Assembly (NCBI RefSeq): GCF_003591655.1
Contig: NZ_QVRA01000010.1
Span: 110,433 to 174,432 of the forward strand
Direction: 5' to 3'
Length of the DNA stretch: 64,000 nucleotides
DNA from: Sphingobium terrigena
Lineage (GTDB): Bacteria > Pseudomonadota > Alphaproteobacteria > Sphingomonadales > Sphingomonadaceae
Each line of letters opens with the position of its first letter. The stretch's first letter is position 1. Both the position numbers and the translations under genes were made by a program. Of the stretch, positions 34,325-42,535 are shown in pieces. The notes under the pieces are model-generated. The model searched no databases. It was not told the DNA's origin and saw only the letters and a program-made list of their open reading frames with translations.

Positions 34325-35002
34325 ATGACGGGCTTCCGACATCGGATTGTGGCCATGATGGGACTGGCAGGCGCGCTGGCACTGGGCGGCTGCGCCTATG
34401 ATGATGGCTATGGCTATGGCGGCGTGAGCGTCGGCACCGGTTATTATGGCGGTGGTGGCTATTATGGCGACGGCTATTATGGCCCGACCGGCTATTATCA
34501 GCCCGGCCTCTATAATGGCTGGTATGATAATGTTTATTATCCCGGCACCGGCTACTATGTGTACGACCGCGCCGGACGCCGACAGCGCTGGAATGATGGT
34601 CAGCGCCGCTATTGGGAAGGCCGCCGGGCAGAGCGTCGCGATGATCGACGGGACGACCGGAACTATGGCCAGTGGCGCGGCCGCGATCGTGACGGTCGCG
34701 ATGGCCGGGGTGATCGAGATGGGCGCTGGCAGGGCCGCGATGGCCAGCCCGGCAATGGCCAGAACTGGACCAATCGCCCCCGCCCGCCGCAGGGGACGGA
34801 CGGGCCACGCGGTCGCGGCAACTGGCGCGGCAATGACGCGGTGCGCCCGACGCCCCAGCCGGGCCTGCGGCAACCCCAGGGCAACCGCCCGCAAATGAAC
34901 CAGCCTCGCCCGCAGCGCGACTGGAGCGCCCGCCCGGCCCCGTCGGAACGTGCCGTCCGCTCGCGCGCGCCCGGTGCCTCGCGGCAGGAACGCCCTGACT
35001 GA
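34325..35002 (+). CDS. Gly/Tyr- and Arg-rich lipoprotein of unknown function
   Basis: The 225-residue protein has a lipoprotein signal (RHRIVAMMGLAGALALGGCAY, lipidated Cys21). A Tyr/Gly-rich region (repeated GYYG/GYYGPTGYY) follows, then a YVYDRAGRRQRWNDGQRRYWEGRRAERRDD basic segment and a long Pro/Arg/Gln-rich low-complexity tail. It is probably anchored in the outer membrane and largely disordered. GAGGAGA nine bases before the ATG fixes the start. Its TGA shares a base with the ATG of the next gene, so the two are co-translated. Confidence 0.8.
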   Translation: MTGFRHRIVAMMGLAGALALGGCAYDDGYGYGGVSVGTGYYGGGGYYGDGYYGPTGYYQPGLYNGWYDNVYYPGTGYYVYDRAGRRQRWNDGQRRYWEGRRAERRDDRRDDRNYGQWRGRDRDGRDGRGDRDGRWQGRDGQPGNGQNWTNRPRPPQGTDGPRGRGNWRGNDAVRPTPQPGLRQPQGNRPQMNQPRPQRDWSARPAPSERAVRSRAPGASRQERPD

Positions 35003-35688
35003 TGCGGGGACCGCTCACGGCTACCGCCTTGCTCTCCCTCCTGCTGGTCGCGGCCTGCGACGGGCGGGAGGAGAGCGCGATCGACAATCTCGCCAATGGC
35101 GCCAATGCGGTGCAGGTGGAAAATAACGTCCGCGCCGAAGCGATGGCGGTCATGGAACCACTCACCCCGCCAGCCCCCGGCACGCCCGGCGGCCTGCCCG
35201 ATGACCGCACCCCGCTGGCGGAAGGCACGATCGACCCCGACAGCGCACAGGGCGCGGCGCAGGTGGTGCAGGGCTATTATGGCCTGCTGGAGGAAAAAAG
35301 GTTCGAGGACGCGCAGGATCTGTGGAACCCGACCGGCGCGATCGGCCAGCAGGATGACGCCCATTTCGCCGCGCGCTTCCGGGGCTTCAGCGAAATCCAC
35401 GCCAATATCGGCGGACCCAGCGAGCCGGAGGGGGCGGCAGGGTCGCTCTATGTCAGCGTGCCGGTGCAGATTTACGGACGTCTGGCCGCCAACGGCAAGC
35501 CTTGGTACGCGCTGCGGCAGGTGATATTGCGCCGGGTGAACGACGTCCCCGGCTCAACCGCCGAACAGCGCCGCTGGCATATCGAGAGGATCGGGCCATA
35601 CACCGCGCCGGTTGTCGAGGCGGCGGACAATGGGACGGAAGCGGAACAGGCTGTTTCAGCGACCGATGGGCTGGCGGGCAGGCGCTAA
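35002..35688 (+). CDS. Conserved lipoprotein of unknown function
   Basis: The 228-residue product has a lipoprotein signal peptide with lipobox LVAAC (Cys19). The mature part contains a folded-looking domain (AAQVVQGYYGLLEEKRFEDAQDLWNPTGAIG...FAARFRGFSEIHANIGGP) that recalls NTF2-like/SnoaL ligand-binding domains, ending with RRWHIERIGPY. Function is unknown. The start codon overlaps the preceding stop (TGATG). Confidence 0.75.
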   Translation: MRGPLTATALLSLLLVAACDGREESAIDNLANGANAVQVENNVRAEAMAVMEPLTPPAPGTPGGLPDDRTPLAEGTIDPDSAQGAAQVVQGYYGLLEEKRFEDAQDLWNPTGAIGQQDDAHFAARFRGFSEIHANIGGPSEPEGAAGSLYVSVPVQIYGRLAANGKPWYALRQVILRRVNDVPGSTAEQRRWHIERIGPYTAPVVEAADNGTEAEQAVSATDGLAGRR

Positions 35689-35713
35689 TTTGCGATGACG
35701 TGATGTCACCAGC

Positions 35714-35850
35714 CTCCGTTCGTGCTGAGTAGAGACTGAGCCTGTCGAAGGCTTGTATCGAAGCATGTGGCGCTTGTCCTTCGATATGCCGCTTCGACTT
35801 CGCTCAGCGGCTACTCAGAGCCTGCCCCCGCGAAGGCGGGGGACGAACGG
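35714..35850. repeat. Sphingomonad-type intergenic palindrome, CTGAGCCTGTCGAAG family
   Basis: Contains CTCCGTTCGTGCTGAG, ACTGAGCCTGTCGAAGG, an internal CTTCGACTTCGCTCAGCGG complement and a closing GCCCCCGCGAAGGCGGGGG hairpin. A shorter member of the family is at 61731-61812. These repeats are common in Sphingomonadaceae and have no coding capacity. Confidence 0.8.
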
Positions 35851-35875
35851 TGATAGCTAATGTCATCGCCCAAAC

Positions 35876-35914
35876 AAAAAGGCCCGCCTCCATGCTCTGG
35901 AGGCGGGCCTTTTT
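35876..35914. terminator. Bidirectional Rho-independent terminator
   Basis: AAAAAGGCCCGCCTCC and its complement GGAGGCGGGCCTTTTT flank a seven-base loop. The A- and T-runs on both sides allow termination of the plus-strand lipoprotein operon and of the minus-strand cyclophilin gene. Confidence 0.92.
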
Positions 35915-35932
35915 GTGCAGCCTTTCAGCCAA

Positions 35933-36385
35933 TCAGGCGACGGTCGCCTTGACGATCTTGCCCGGCGTGCGCGGCGGCTCGCCCTTTGGCAGGGCGTCGA
36001 CATGCTCCATGCCCGACGTCACTTCGCCCCAGACGGTATATTGGCCGTCCAGGAAGGTGGCGTCGTCGAAGCAGATGAAGAACTGGCTGTTGGCGCTGTT
36101 CGGGTTGGACGAACGCGCCATCGAGCAGACGCCGCGGATATGCTTTTCGCGGCTGAATTCGGCCTTGATGTCGGGCAGCTTGGACCCGCCCATGCCGGTG
36201 CCGGTCGGGTCGCCGCCCTGCGCCATGAAGCCGGGGATGACGCGGTGGAACACGACGCCGTCGTAGAAACCGTCCTTCGCCAGCGTGGTGATGCGCTCGA
36301 CATGGCCGGGGGCCAGGTCGGGCCGCAGCTTGATGACGACGTCGCCGCCACTGTCGAGGCTAAGGGTCAGGGTATCGTCAGCCAT
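35933..36385 (-). CDS. Cyclophilin-type peptidyl-prolyl cis-trans isomerase
   Basis: The 150-residue cytoplasmic protein has the cyclophilin core FYDGVVFHRVIPGFMAQGGDPTGTG and SANSQFFICFDD followed by FLDGQYTVWGEV, containing the catalytic Arg (HRV), Phe and Gln residues. It accelerates proline isomerisation during folding. There is no signal peptide. GAGAGGA eight bases upstream supports the ATG at 36385. A strong terminator follows. Confidence 0.95.
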   Translation of the reverse strand: MADDTLTLSLDSGGDVVIKLRPDLAPGHVERITTLAKDGFYDGVVFHRVIPGFMAQGGDPTGTGMGGSKLPDIKAEFSREKHIRGVCSMARSSNPNSANSQFFICFDDATFLDGQYTVWGEVTSGMEHVDALPKGEPPRTPGKIVKATVA

Positions 36386-36553
36386 GAAAAATCCTCTCAT
36401 TGGGGGATGGGGTAGTGCTGGCACCCATATAGAGGCTGCAAGTCACGATGGAAGCCCGTGTTTTGGGCTTCCGGTCCCTCTGCGCCATTGCAATTATATT
36501 GTGCATGGGCGAAAGGATCGCAATGCAACAGGAACCGGACAGTAGGGGGCGCC

Positions 36554-37987
36554 ATGAGCGAGCGCGGCGACACAGCCCAGCCCCTGTTGGACGGGGATGA
36601 CGCAGACGAAGCGATCGCTGCCGCGGCAGAATCGCGCCATGATGAGGATGACCGGCTAAAGCCCGCCTTCGTCTCCGCCGTGCTGGACGCGGTGGAGGAG
36701 GGTGACGCCGAACGTGCGCGCGAACTCGTCTCGCCGTTGCACCCCGCCGACATTGCCGACCTTCTGGAACTGACGCCTGCCGACAGGCGTGGCGAAGTCG
36801 CGGCGGCGCTGGGCGATCTGGTCGGCGCGGAAGTGCTGTCCGAGCTTAATGACTATGTCCGCGACGACCTGATCGGCGATCTCGCGCCCGAACAGGTCGC
36901 CGAATTCGCGTCCGAACTCGATACCGACGACGCCGTCGCCATGATCGAGGATATGGACGATGCCGACCAGCAGGCCGTCCTCGACGCGCTCGACCCGGAA
37001 GATCGCGCCGCGATCGAAAGCGCCTTGTCCTACCCGGAAGAATCCGCCGGTCGCCTGATGCAGCGCGATCTGGTCGCGGTGCCCGAACATATGACCGTGG
37101 GTCAGGTGATCGACTATCTGCGCGACCATGGCGACCTGACCACCGATTTCTGGGAAATCTACGTCGTCGATGCCAAGCATCGGCCGATCGGCTATTGCCA
37201 GCTCAGCTGGATACTCACTTGCCCGCGCAGCGTCGCCATGGCCGACCTGATGAAGCGCGAACAGACGCTGATCCCGGTCGACATGGATCAGGAAGAAGTC
37301 GCGCTGCGCTTCCAGAAATATGCGCTCATCTCCGCTGCCGTGGTCGATGGCAGCGGGCGACTGGTCGGCATGATCACCGTCGATGACGTCGTCCACATCA
37401 TTTCCGAAGAAGCAGGCGAGGATATTCTCCGCCTGTCCGGCGCGGGTGAGGGCGACATTAACGAACCGATCCTGATGACGGTGCGTGCGCGCCTGACCTG
37501 GCTGGTCGTGAACCTTGGCACTGCGATGCTTGCCGCCTCGGTCGTCGGCCTGTTTGAAGGGACGATCGAGCGGTTTGCGATGCTGGCCGCTTTGATGGGC
37601 ATCGTGTCGGGCATGGGTGGCAATGCGGGGACGCAGACGCTGGCCGTCGTCGTGCGCGCGCTCGCCACCAATCAACTGACCAGTTCCAACACTGCGCGGA
37701 TGATCGGCCGCGAATTCCGCATCGCCGCCACCAATGGGGCGACTCTCGGCACGCTGATCGGCATCGGCTCCTATGTGATTTACGGGCGGATGGACCTGTC
37801 GCTGGTGTTCGGCACGGCGATCCTGACCAATAATCTGGTCGCGGGGCTGGCGGGTGTGCTGGTGCCGATCACGCTGGAACGCAATAATGTCGATCCCGCC
37901 GTGTCCTCCGCCGTATTCGTGACGATGATGACCGATTCATTGGGCTTTTTCAGCTTCCTGGGGCTGGCCACCCTGTTCCTGCGTTGA
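36554..37987 (+). CDS. mgtE: Magnesium transporter MgtE
   Basis: The 477-residue protein has the MgtE layout: an acidic N-terminal superhelical domain (about 30-150, PADIADLLELTP repeats), two CBS domains (about 160-280, LVAVPEHMTVGQVIDYLR...GMITVDDVVHIISEEAGED) that sense intracellular Mg2+, and five membrane helices, with the pore-forming motif GMGGNAGTQTLAVVVRAL and a closing FFSFLGLATLFL helix. It imports Mg2+ (and possibly Co2+). The ATG follows AGTAGGGGG. No Mg2+ riboswitch was recognised upstream. Confidence 0.95.
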   Translation: MSERGDTAQPLLDGDDADEAIAAAAESRHDEDDRLKPAFVSAVLDAVEEGDAERARELVSPLHPADIADLLELTPADRRGEVAAALGDLVGAEVLSELNDYVRDDLIGDLAPEQVAEFASELDTDDAVAMIEDMDDADQQAVLDALDPEDRAAIESALSYPEESAGRLMQRDLVAVPEHMTVGQVIDYLRDHGDLTTDFWEIYVVDAKHRPIGYCQLSWILTCPRSVAMADLMKREQTLIPVDMDQEEVALRFQKYALISAAVVDGSGRLVGMITVDDVVHIISEEAGEDILRLSGAGEGDINEPILMTVRARLTWLVVNLGTAMLAASVVGLFEGTIERFAMLAALMGIVSGMGGNAGTQTLAVVVRALATNQLTSSNTARMIGREFRIAATNGATLGTLIGIGSYVIYGRMDLSLVFGTAILTNNLVAGLAGVLVPITLERNNVDPAVSSAVFVTMMTDSLGFFSFLGLATLFLR

Positions 37988-38018
37988 ACCGCGACGCGCG
38001 CGTCCCCAGATCGCCGCC

Positions 38019-38417
38019 ATGCCGCTGCACATGACCAAGATCGCCTTCCAGAGCGAAAGCCCCGCCACCTTAAAAGCCTGGCTGGAAAGCCATGCCGGTG
38101 AAGCGCGGCTGACCACCCGCTATCTGCCCAAGCGGGTCGAGGAAATGGCAGGCGGATCGCTCTACTGGATCCACGGCCACCGCATCGTCGGCCGCAGCCC
38201 GATCCTGGGCTTCGCCGAAACCGGGCAGGGCCGCCACTGGATCCGCCTCGCGCCGACGCTGATTCCCGTCCACCCGATGCCAAAGCGCGCCCATCAGGGC
38301 TGGCGCTATCTGGCGGCGGAGGACGCCCCGCTCGATCTGGGCGAGGGGGAAGAGGATGCCACCGCCGCCATGCCCGCCGCGATGCTGGGGGAATTGGCAA
38401 AGCTGGGCTTGGTGTAG
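38019..38417 (+). CDS. DUF1489 family protein
   Basis: The 132-residue protein fits DUF1489: an N-terminal MTKIAFQSESPATLKAWLES, then TTRYLPKRVEEMAGGSLYWIHGHRIVGRSPILGF and a PKRAHQGWRYLAAEDAP segment. It is conserved in alphaproteobacteria, with unknown function. It starts 31 bases after mgtE on the same strand and may be co-transcribed. The next 290 bases are palindromic repeats. Confidence 0.85.
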   Translation: MPLHMTKIAFQSESPATLKAWLESHAGEARLTTRYLPKRVEEMAGGSLYWIHGHRIVGRSPILGFAETGQGRHWIRLAPTLIPVHPMPKRAHQGWRYLAAEDAPLDLGEGEEDATAAMPAAMLGELAKLGLV

Positions 38418-38429
38418 GCGGTTACACGC

Positions 38430-38670
38430 GACCTTCTCCCCGTCGGGAAGAAGGATATGAAGCCTTGCCGCACGCAGTGCGGTTAGGCGCAGTTGGAAGA
38501 GGGGGAGCGTCCGCTACGACCATTGGCTGACCTTATTCCCCCTCCCGCTGGCGGGAGGGGGTTAGGGGGTGGGCCAGCGCGAGGTGGCGCAGGCCCACCC
38601 CGCTGCGACTAAGAGTCTGCTTCGCAGCCTCAAGTCTCGCTGCCCCTCCCGCAAGCGGGAGGGGAATAGA
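38430..38670. repeat. Cluster of REP-like palindromes
   Basis: Begins with a CCTTCTCCCCGTCGGGAAGAAGG-type hairpin and the CTTGCCGCACGCAGTGCGGTTAGGCG hairpin seen in related form at 63732-63910. Next come CCCCCTCCCGC-TG-GCGGGAGGGGG, a GGTGGGCC...GGCCCACC palindrome and CCCCTCCCGC-AA-GCGGGAGGGG. It separates convergent genes (DUF1489 and UdgX) and has no coding potential that I can support. Confidence 0.75.
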
Positions 38671-38705
38671 AAGCCGTCTTTCCGCATCCACCCCATGCAA
38701 CCCTT

Positions 38706-40103
38706 TCACCCCAACCCCCGCACCCTCTCCCCGACCACGCGCAACTCCTCTACAAACCGCGCCCGCTCCACCGCCGCTTTCGTCGCGTCGGGCAGCCGCA
38801 GCAAATAGCTCGGATGCACCGTGACCCAGGCTTCCGCGCCGTCCGCCAGCGGGATCGCCGCGCCGCGAACCTTGCCGATCGCCACCGCCTTGCCCAGCAG
38901 GGCGCGCGCGGCGGTTGCGCCCAGCGCGACAATCACGCGCGGGCGCACCAGCGCCAGTTCCTGTTCCAGCCACCATCGGCACGCCTGCACCTCGCCCGCC
39001 TGCGGGGTCTGGTGGATACGGCGCTTGCCGCGCGGCTCATATTTGAAATGTTTGACTGCATTGGTGACATAGGCCCGCGCCCGATCCACCCCGGCTTCGG
39101 CCAGCGCAGCGTCGAACAATTGTCCCGCCGGGCCGACAAAGGGCCGCCCGGCCAGATCCTCCTGTTCGCCGGGCTGCTCGCCGATGAACAGCAGGGGCGC
39201 ATTGACTGGCCCTTCGCCAAACACCGTTTGGGTCGCGGGGCCGTGGAGCGGGCAGCGGGTGCAGCCGCGCGCCTCCTCGCGCAGCGCGGTCCAGGCGGCC
39301 ATCGCATTGCCGGTCCGTTTGGTGGGGGCAGGGGCGGTGGCGATCATCGCCGCCTCGCGCGCCTGCGCCCCTGCGACCAGGCCGGGAATGAGCGCCGCTT
39401 CGGGCAGGTTGCGCCAATATTTTTTCGGCATTTCGGACAGCATCGCGCCCACTTTCAGCCGCGCGGGGTTGAAGATGGCGGCATAATAGCCCTTCCATAT
39501 CTCCTCGACCGGATCGTCCCCCGGCGCGTCGCTGCGCGCTGCGCCCGGCCCCTGCGTCAACGTCTCGCCATCCCAATGGATGCTCGCCTCCGGCGTCAGG
39601 ATCGACCAGCGCATCGTCGCAAAGCGCCGGACGAAAAAGTCAGCATTGGCGCGCACGATATGCTGTTCCGGCTCGAACCAGGCGACAAAGCGCGTGCCGT
39701 CCGCATCCTCCAGCGCGCGGAACCGGACGAAGGCGCGCATCTTGTGGATGTCGCGCCGCACCGCCTTGGCCAGCCCCTCGATCCGGCGCAGCAACGGATC
39801 GGCCTTGTCCTCCATCGTGCCGGGCCGATCGCGCAGCTGCACCAGCAGCGCATAGAGCAGCGAAAAACGCTGCGGATCGCGATGCAGGATCGCGCTTTGG
39901 GCCAGATCGACAAAGGCGCGCGGCACCGCAAACGCCGCTTCTGGTGCGACCGGCGGTGGGGCATCGCTGGCGAACAGGTCGCCGCCTTCGTCCCCGACCT
40001 GCCACACGATATCGGCCGGATCGATCCCCGCCAACGCCAACCCACGCGCCGCCGCCCGCCAGCCGTCAAAATCATCCGGGACGGCCAGCGACGCGCGATA
40101 CAT
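38706..40103 (-). CDS. udgX: UdgX-type uracil-DNA binding protein fused to a DUF4130 domain
   Basis: The 465-residue protein has an N-terminal TIGR03915/DUF4130 domain (about 1-250, with KMRAFVRFR and ANADFFVRRFATMRWSILTP) and a C-terminal family 4/5-like uracil-DNA glycosylase domain. The latter shows CTRCPLHG (C281, C284), motif A GEQPGEQED (308-316), HPSYLL (430-435) and the distinctive R-loop KRRIHQTP with H364. In characterised UdgX that histidine forms a covalent bond with uracil-containing DNA. The partner radical SAM gene lies 1.1 kb upstream, separated by two unrelated genes. The start at 40103 lacks a clear ribosome site. Confidence 0.9.
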   Translation of the reverse strand: MYRASLAVPDDFDGWRAAARGLALAGIDPADIVWQVGDEGGDLFASDAPPPVAPEAAFAVPRAFVDLAQSAILHRDPQRFSLLYALLVQLRDRPGTMEDKADPLLRRIEGLAKAVRRDIHKMRAFVRFRALEDADGTRFVAWFEPEQHIVRANADFFVRRFATMRWSILTPEASIHWDGETLTQGPGAARSDAPGDDPVEEIWKGYYAAIFNPARLKVGAMLSEMPKKYWRNLPEAALIPGLVAGAQAREAAMIATAPAPTKRTGNAMAAWTALREEARGCTRCPLHGPATQTVFGEGPVNAPLLFIGEQPGEQEDLAGRPFVGPAGQLFDAALAEAGVDRARAYVTNAVKHFKYEPRGKRRIHQTPQAGEVQACRWWLEQELALVRPRVIVALGATAARALLGKAVAIGKVRGAAIPLADGAEAWVTVHPSYLLRLPDATKAAVERARFVEELRVVGERVRGLG

Positions 40104-40140
40104 GGAGGTTATACCGATATGCAATGAATGTGCCTCATCT

Positions 40141-40240
40141 CCCCTCCCCGGCGGGGAGGGGTCGGGGGAGCGAGGCGAAGCTGAGCGTCTGCGCTGGCGG
40201 CAGCGCACCCCCACCCAACCTCCCCCTCAAGGGGGAGGAG
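40141..40240. repeat. REP-like palindromes between hemerythrin and UdgX genes
   Basis: Hairpins CCCCTCCCC-GG-CGGGGAGGGG-like and CTCCCCCTCAAGGGGGAG-like border a GC-rich middle (GCGCTGGCGGCAGCGC). The same outer sequences are seen at 38430-38670. It interrupts what would otherwise be a continuous minus-strand operon. Confidence 0.75.
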
Positions 40241-40271
40241 AATTATGGATCAAGATTATCGCACTTTGATA

Positions 40272-40736
40272 TTAGCTGTCGGCCTCGGCACGCGCCAGTT
40301 CGGCGGGCTTGCGCTTGGCGAAGGTGGCGGCGAGTTTCTTTTCCTCATCCGCCGTCAATTCCTTGGCGGCGTCGGGGAACATCTCTTCCTCTTCCTCCTC
40401 GATATGGTGGAGGTAGCGCTTCTTCATCTCGGCAAATTTCTTGCGCCACGCTTCGCCGTCGAATTTCAACTCGTCCAGCTCTTCGAGATAATCGTCGATT
40501 TCCTTATGCTCGGACACGCTATGCTGCGCATCCTCGCGCAGGTCCGGGCGCGCCAGCATGGTGGCGTAGAGGGTCTCTTCCTCAGCGGCGGCATGAGCCG
40601 ACACTTCGATCTTGAATTGGTCGAACAGCTTTTTCAGTTGATCCGTATCATCTTTGGCATCCGCCATTTTCGCGAACATGTCGCGATGGACGTCATGATC
40701 CTGTTTCAGACGGTCGAAAATCGTCGCGTTGGCCAT
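40272..40736 (-). CDS. Hemerythrin domain-containing protein
   Basis: The 154-residue helical protein has the histidine/acid pattern of hemerythrin-like diiron proteins: KQDHDVHRDMF, SAHAAAEEETLY, VSEHKEIDDYL and YLHHIEEEEEEMFPDA. Such proteins bind O2, NO or iron, or protect against oxidative stress in the cytoplasm. A very strong GGAGGAG ribosome site precedes the ATG at 40736. A near-consensus EcfG promoter (GGACC-N16-CGTT) lies in the short gap upstream, consistent with stress induction. The longer frame reaching to 41192 is an antisense-like extension, not real sequence. Confidence 0.9.
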   Translation of the reverse strand: MANATIFDRLKQDHDVHRDMFAKMADAKDDTDQLKKLFDQFKIEVSAHAAAEEETLYATMLARPDLREDAQHSVSEHKEIDDYLEELDELKFDGEAWRKKFAEMKKRYLHHIEEEEEEMFPDAAKELTADEEKKLAATFAKRKPAELARAEADS

Positions 40737-40766
40737 GGCAATGTCTCCTCCAGATATGGGGAGGAG

Positions 40767-40791
40767 AACGATGGGACCGGCAATTAGGTCC
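40767..40791 (-). promoter_or_regulatory. Near-consensus EcfG promoter upstream of hemerythrin
   Basis: On the minus strand GGACC (one mismatch to GGAAC) is separated by exactly 16 bases from CGTT, which lies 30 bases before the start codon. The spacing is the same as at 19124-19148, but the mismatch lowers confidence. Confidence 0.35.
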
Positions 40792-40794
40792 GTG

Positions 40795-41142
40795 TCAGCC
40801 GAACAGGAAGCGGAAGATGATCGCGACCGGTATCCACAGCAATGCGCCAACCAGGCTGGCACCCCATAATTGCACGACATCGCGGCGGAACCGCAGCGCC
40901 AGTCCGCTGTGCGACAGGTCGCTCCGTTCCAGCAGCTGCCAGCGCCGTTCCAGCCCGCGCGCGGCGACGGCAAAGCCGCCGATCGCGACGATGATGCCCA
41001 GATGCAGCACCAGTGATCCGCCCATCTTGGCGACGATGAAGATCTGCAACAGGCAGAAGGTGACAAGCGCCGCCGCCAGATGCGTGCTGATACGCTTTGC
41101 GAAACCGACATTGCGGCTGCCAATGGCATGACTGTCGAACAT
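40795..41142 (-). CDS. Small membrane protein of unknown function
   Basis: The 115-residue protein has three predicted transmembrane segments (about 18-38, HLAAALVTFCLLQIFIVAKM; 40-57, SLVLHLGIIVAIGGFAVAA; and 95-115, GASLVGALLWIPVAIIFRFLF) and a charged loop between the last two. I do not recognise a family. It lies between the radical SAM and hemerythrin genes on the same strand. The start at 41142 (MFDSHAIGSRNVG) is the most plausible; a GTG/ATG further upstream (41217) would overlap the gap before the radical SAM gene. Confidence 0.65.
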   Translation of the reverse strand: MFDSHAIGSRNVGFAKRISTHLAAALVTFCLLQIFIVAKMGGSLVLHLGIIVAIGGFAVAARGLERRWQLLERSDLSHSGLALRFRRDVVQLWGASLVGALLWIPVAIIFRFLFG

Positions 41143-41229
41143 TGCCGCCAAGACCCTGACCCCCTTGGATGACCTAGCCCTGAGAGTTTCACGAACCAGC
41201 CCCACGATCAACCGCAAAATGCGTCTTTT

Positions 41230-42474
41230 TCATGAAAAAAGATCGAGCTGGGCGGGGGCCAGGGTCATCTGGGCGCGCAGGTCCGCCTGGTCGGCGAGTT
41301 GCACCGGTCGCCAGTCGCTGGCGATCAGGAAGGGGCGCAGCTTCTTGATTGACGTCGTCAGCCGCGCCACATCGTCCAGCCGCAACCGGCGATGGCGGCG
41401 GCTGGCGAGGATGCGGTTGACCGCCTTCACCCCCAACCCCGGCACGCGCAGCAGCATTTCGCGCGGGGCGCGGTTCACATCGACCGGGAAAATCCCGCGA
41501 TGCCGCAGCGCCCAGGCGAGCTTGGGGTCGATGTCGAGCGGCAAGCATCCCGTCACCGGATCGGTCGCGCTCGCCACCTCATCCGCGCCATAGCCGTAAA
41601 AGCGCATCATCCAGTCTGACTGATAAAGCCGATGTTCGCGCAGCAATGGCGGGCGCTTGAGCGGCAACACGGCGCTCGGCGACGGGATGGGTGAGAAAGC
41701 GCTGTAATAGACCCGCCGCAGCCGGTGCCGGTCATAAAGGCTGCTGGCGCGGGTGATGATCGCGCTGTCGCTGGCATCGTCCGCACCGACGATCATCTGG
41801 GTCGATTGGCCGGCAGGGGCAAAGCGCGGCGCATGGCGATATTTGCGCCGCGCCTCGCCCATATCCTCCATCGCGCTCCGCATGTCCGCCATCGCGCCCT
41901 CGATCCGCCCGCCATCCTTTTCCGGCGCCAGCCGTTCCAGCCCGGCCTGCGTCGGCAATTCGACATTGATCGACAGACGGTCGGCAAACAGCCCCGCCTG
42001 ATGCGACAGTTCGGGGTCAGCGTCGGGAATGGTCTTGAGGTGGATATAGCCGCGAAAATCATGCTCCTCGCGCAGGCTGCGGGCCACCGCCACCATCTGC
42101 TCCATCGTATAGTCGGACGAAGCGATGATGCCCGACGAGAGGAACAGCCCCTCGATATAATTGCGGCGATAGAAGCTGAGCGTCAGGTCGACCACCTCCT
42201 GCACCGTGAAGCGCGCGCGCCGCACATCGCTCGACCGGCGGTTGATGCAATAATGGCAGTCGAAAATGCAGCTGTTGGTCAGCAGTATCTTGAGCAGCGA
42301 TATGCAGCGCCCGTCCGGGGCATAGGCATGACAGATGCCCATCCCCTCGGTCGATCCGATCCCCTTGCCCCCGCGCGAATCCCGCTTGGCTGTGCCGGAC
42401 GAGGCGCAGGACGCATCATATTTGGCCGCATCGGCGAGGATTTCGAGTTTCTGACGGGTGGAAAGGGCGACCAT
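41230..42474 (-). CDS. Putative DNA modification/repair radical SAM protein (TIGR03916 type), UdgX partner
   Basis: The 414-residue protein has the radical SAM cluster C69-x3-C73-x2-C76 (CIFDCHYCINR), preceded by extra cysteines (C23, C48, C57), and a C-terminal helix-hairpin-helix DNA-binding segment (LLRVPGLGVKAVNRILASRR). This combination marks the radical SAM protein that co-occurs with UdgX/DUF4130 fusions and resembles spore photoproduct lyase-like enzymes. Its substrate is unknown; DNA lesion repair is the usual guess. The start at 42474 lies four bases from a perfect LexA-type site, and the AGGA ribosome site overlaps that operator. Confidence 0.9.
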   Translation of the reverse strand: MVALSTRQKLEILADAAKYDASCASSGTAKRDSRGGKGIGSTEGMGICHAYAPDGRCISLLKILLTNSCIFDCHYCINRRSSDVRRARFTVQEVVDLTLSFYRRNYIEGLFLSSGIIASSDYTMEQMVAVARSLREEHDFRGYIHLKTIPDADPELSHQAGLFADRLSINVELPTQAGLERLAPEKDGGRIEGAMADMRSAMEDMGEARRKYRHAPRFAPAGQSTQMIVGADDASDSAIITRASSLYDRHRLRRVYYSAFSPIPSPSAVLPLKRPPLLREHRLYQSDWMMRFYGYGADEVASATDPVTGCLPLDIDPKLAWALRHRGIFPVDVNRAPREMLLRVPGLGVKAVNRILASRRHRRLRLDDVARLTTSIKKLRPFLIASDWRPVQLADQADLRAQMTLAPAQLDLFS

Positions 42475-42477
42475 ATC

Positions 42478-42492
42478 GTTCCTGATATGTTC
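42478..42492 (-). promoter_or_regulatory. LexA (SOS) operator, GTTC-N7-GTTC, at the radical SAM gene
   Basis: The plus strand reads GTTC, CTGATAT, GTTC, an exact consensus, immediately upstream of the start codon at 42474. It overlaps the ribosome site (AGGAAC on the minus strand), so LexA would cover the leader or start region. Confidence 0.7.
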
Positions 42493-42535
42493 TAAAACTC
42501 GCCCTGTCTACAACCTCGATCAGTGAGTGGGCCGA

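Noticed and set aside
38430..38670. CRISPR-like array in the repeat cluster
   Set aside because: The repeats are palindromic and differ from one another, with no uniform spacers and no cas genes.
40737..41192. N-terminal extension of the hemerythrin gene to 306 codons
   Set aside because: The extension overlaps the membrane-protein gene in another frame and lacks a ribosome site, while a strong GGAGGAG precedes the internal ATG at 40736.
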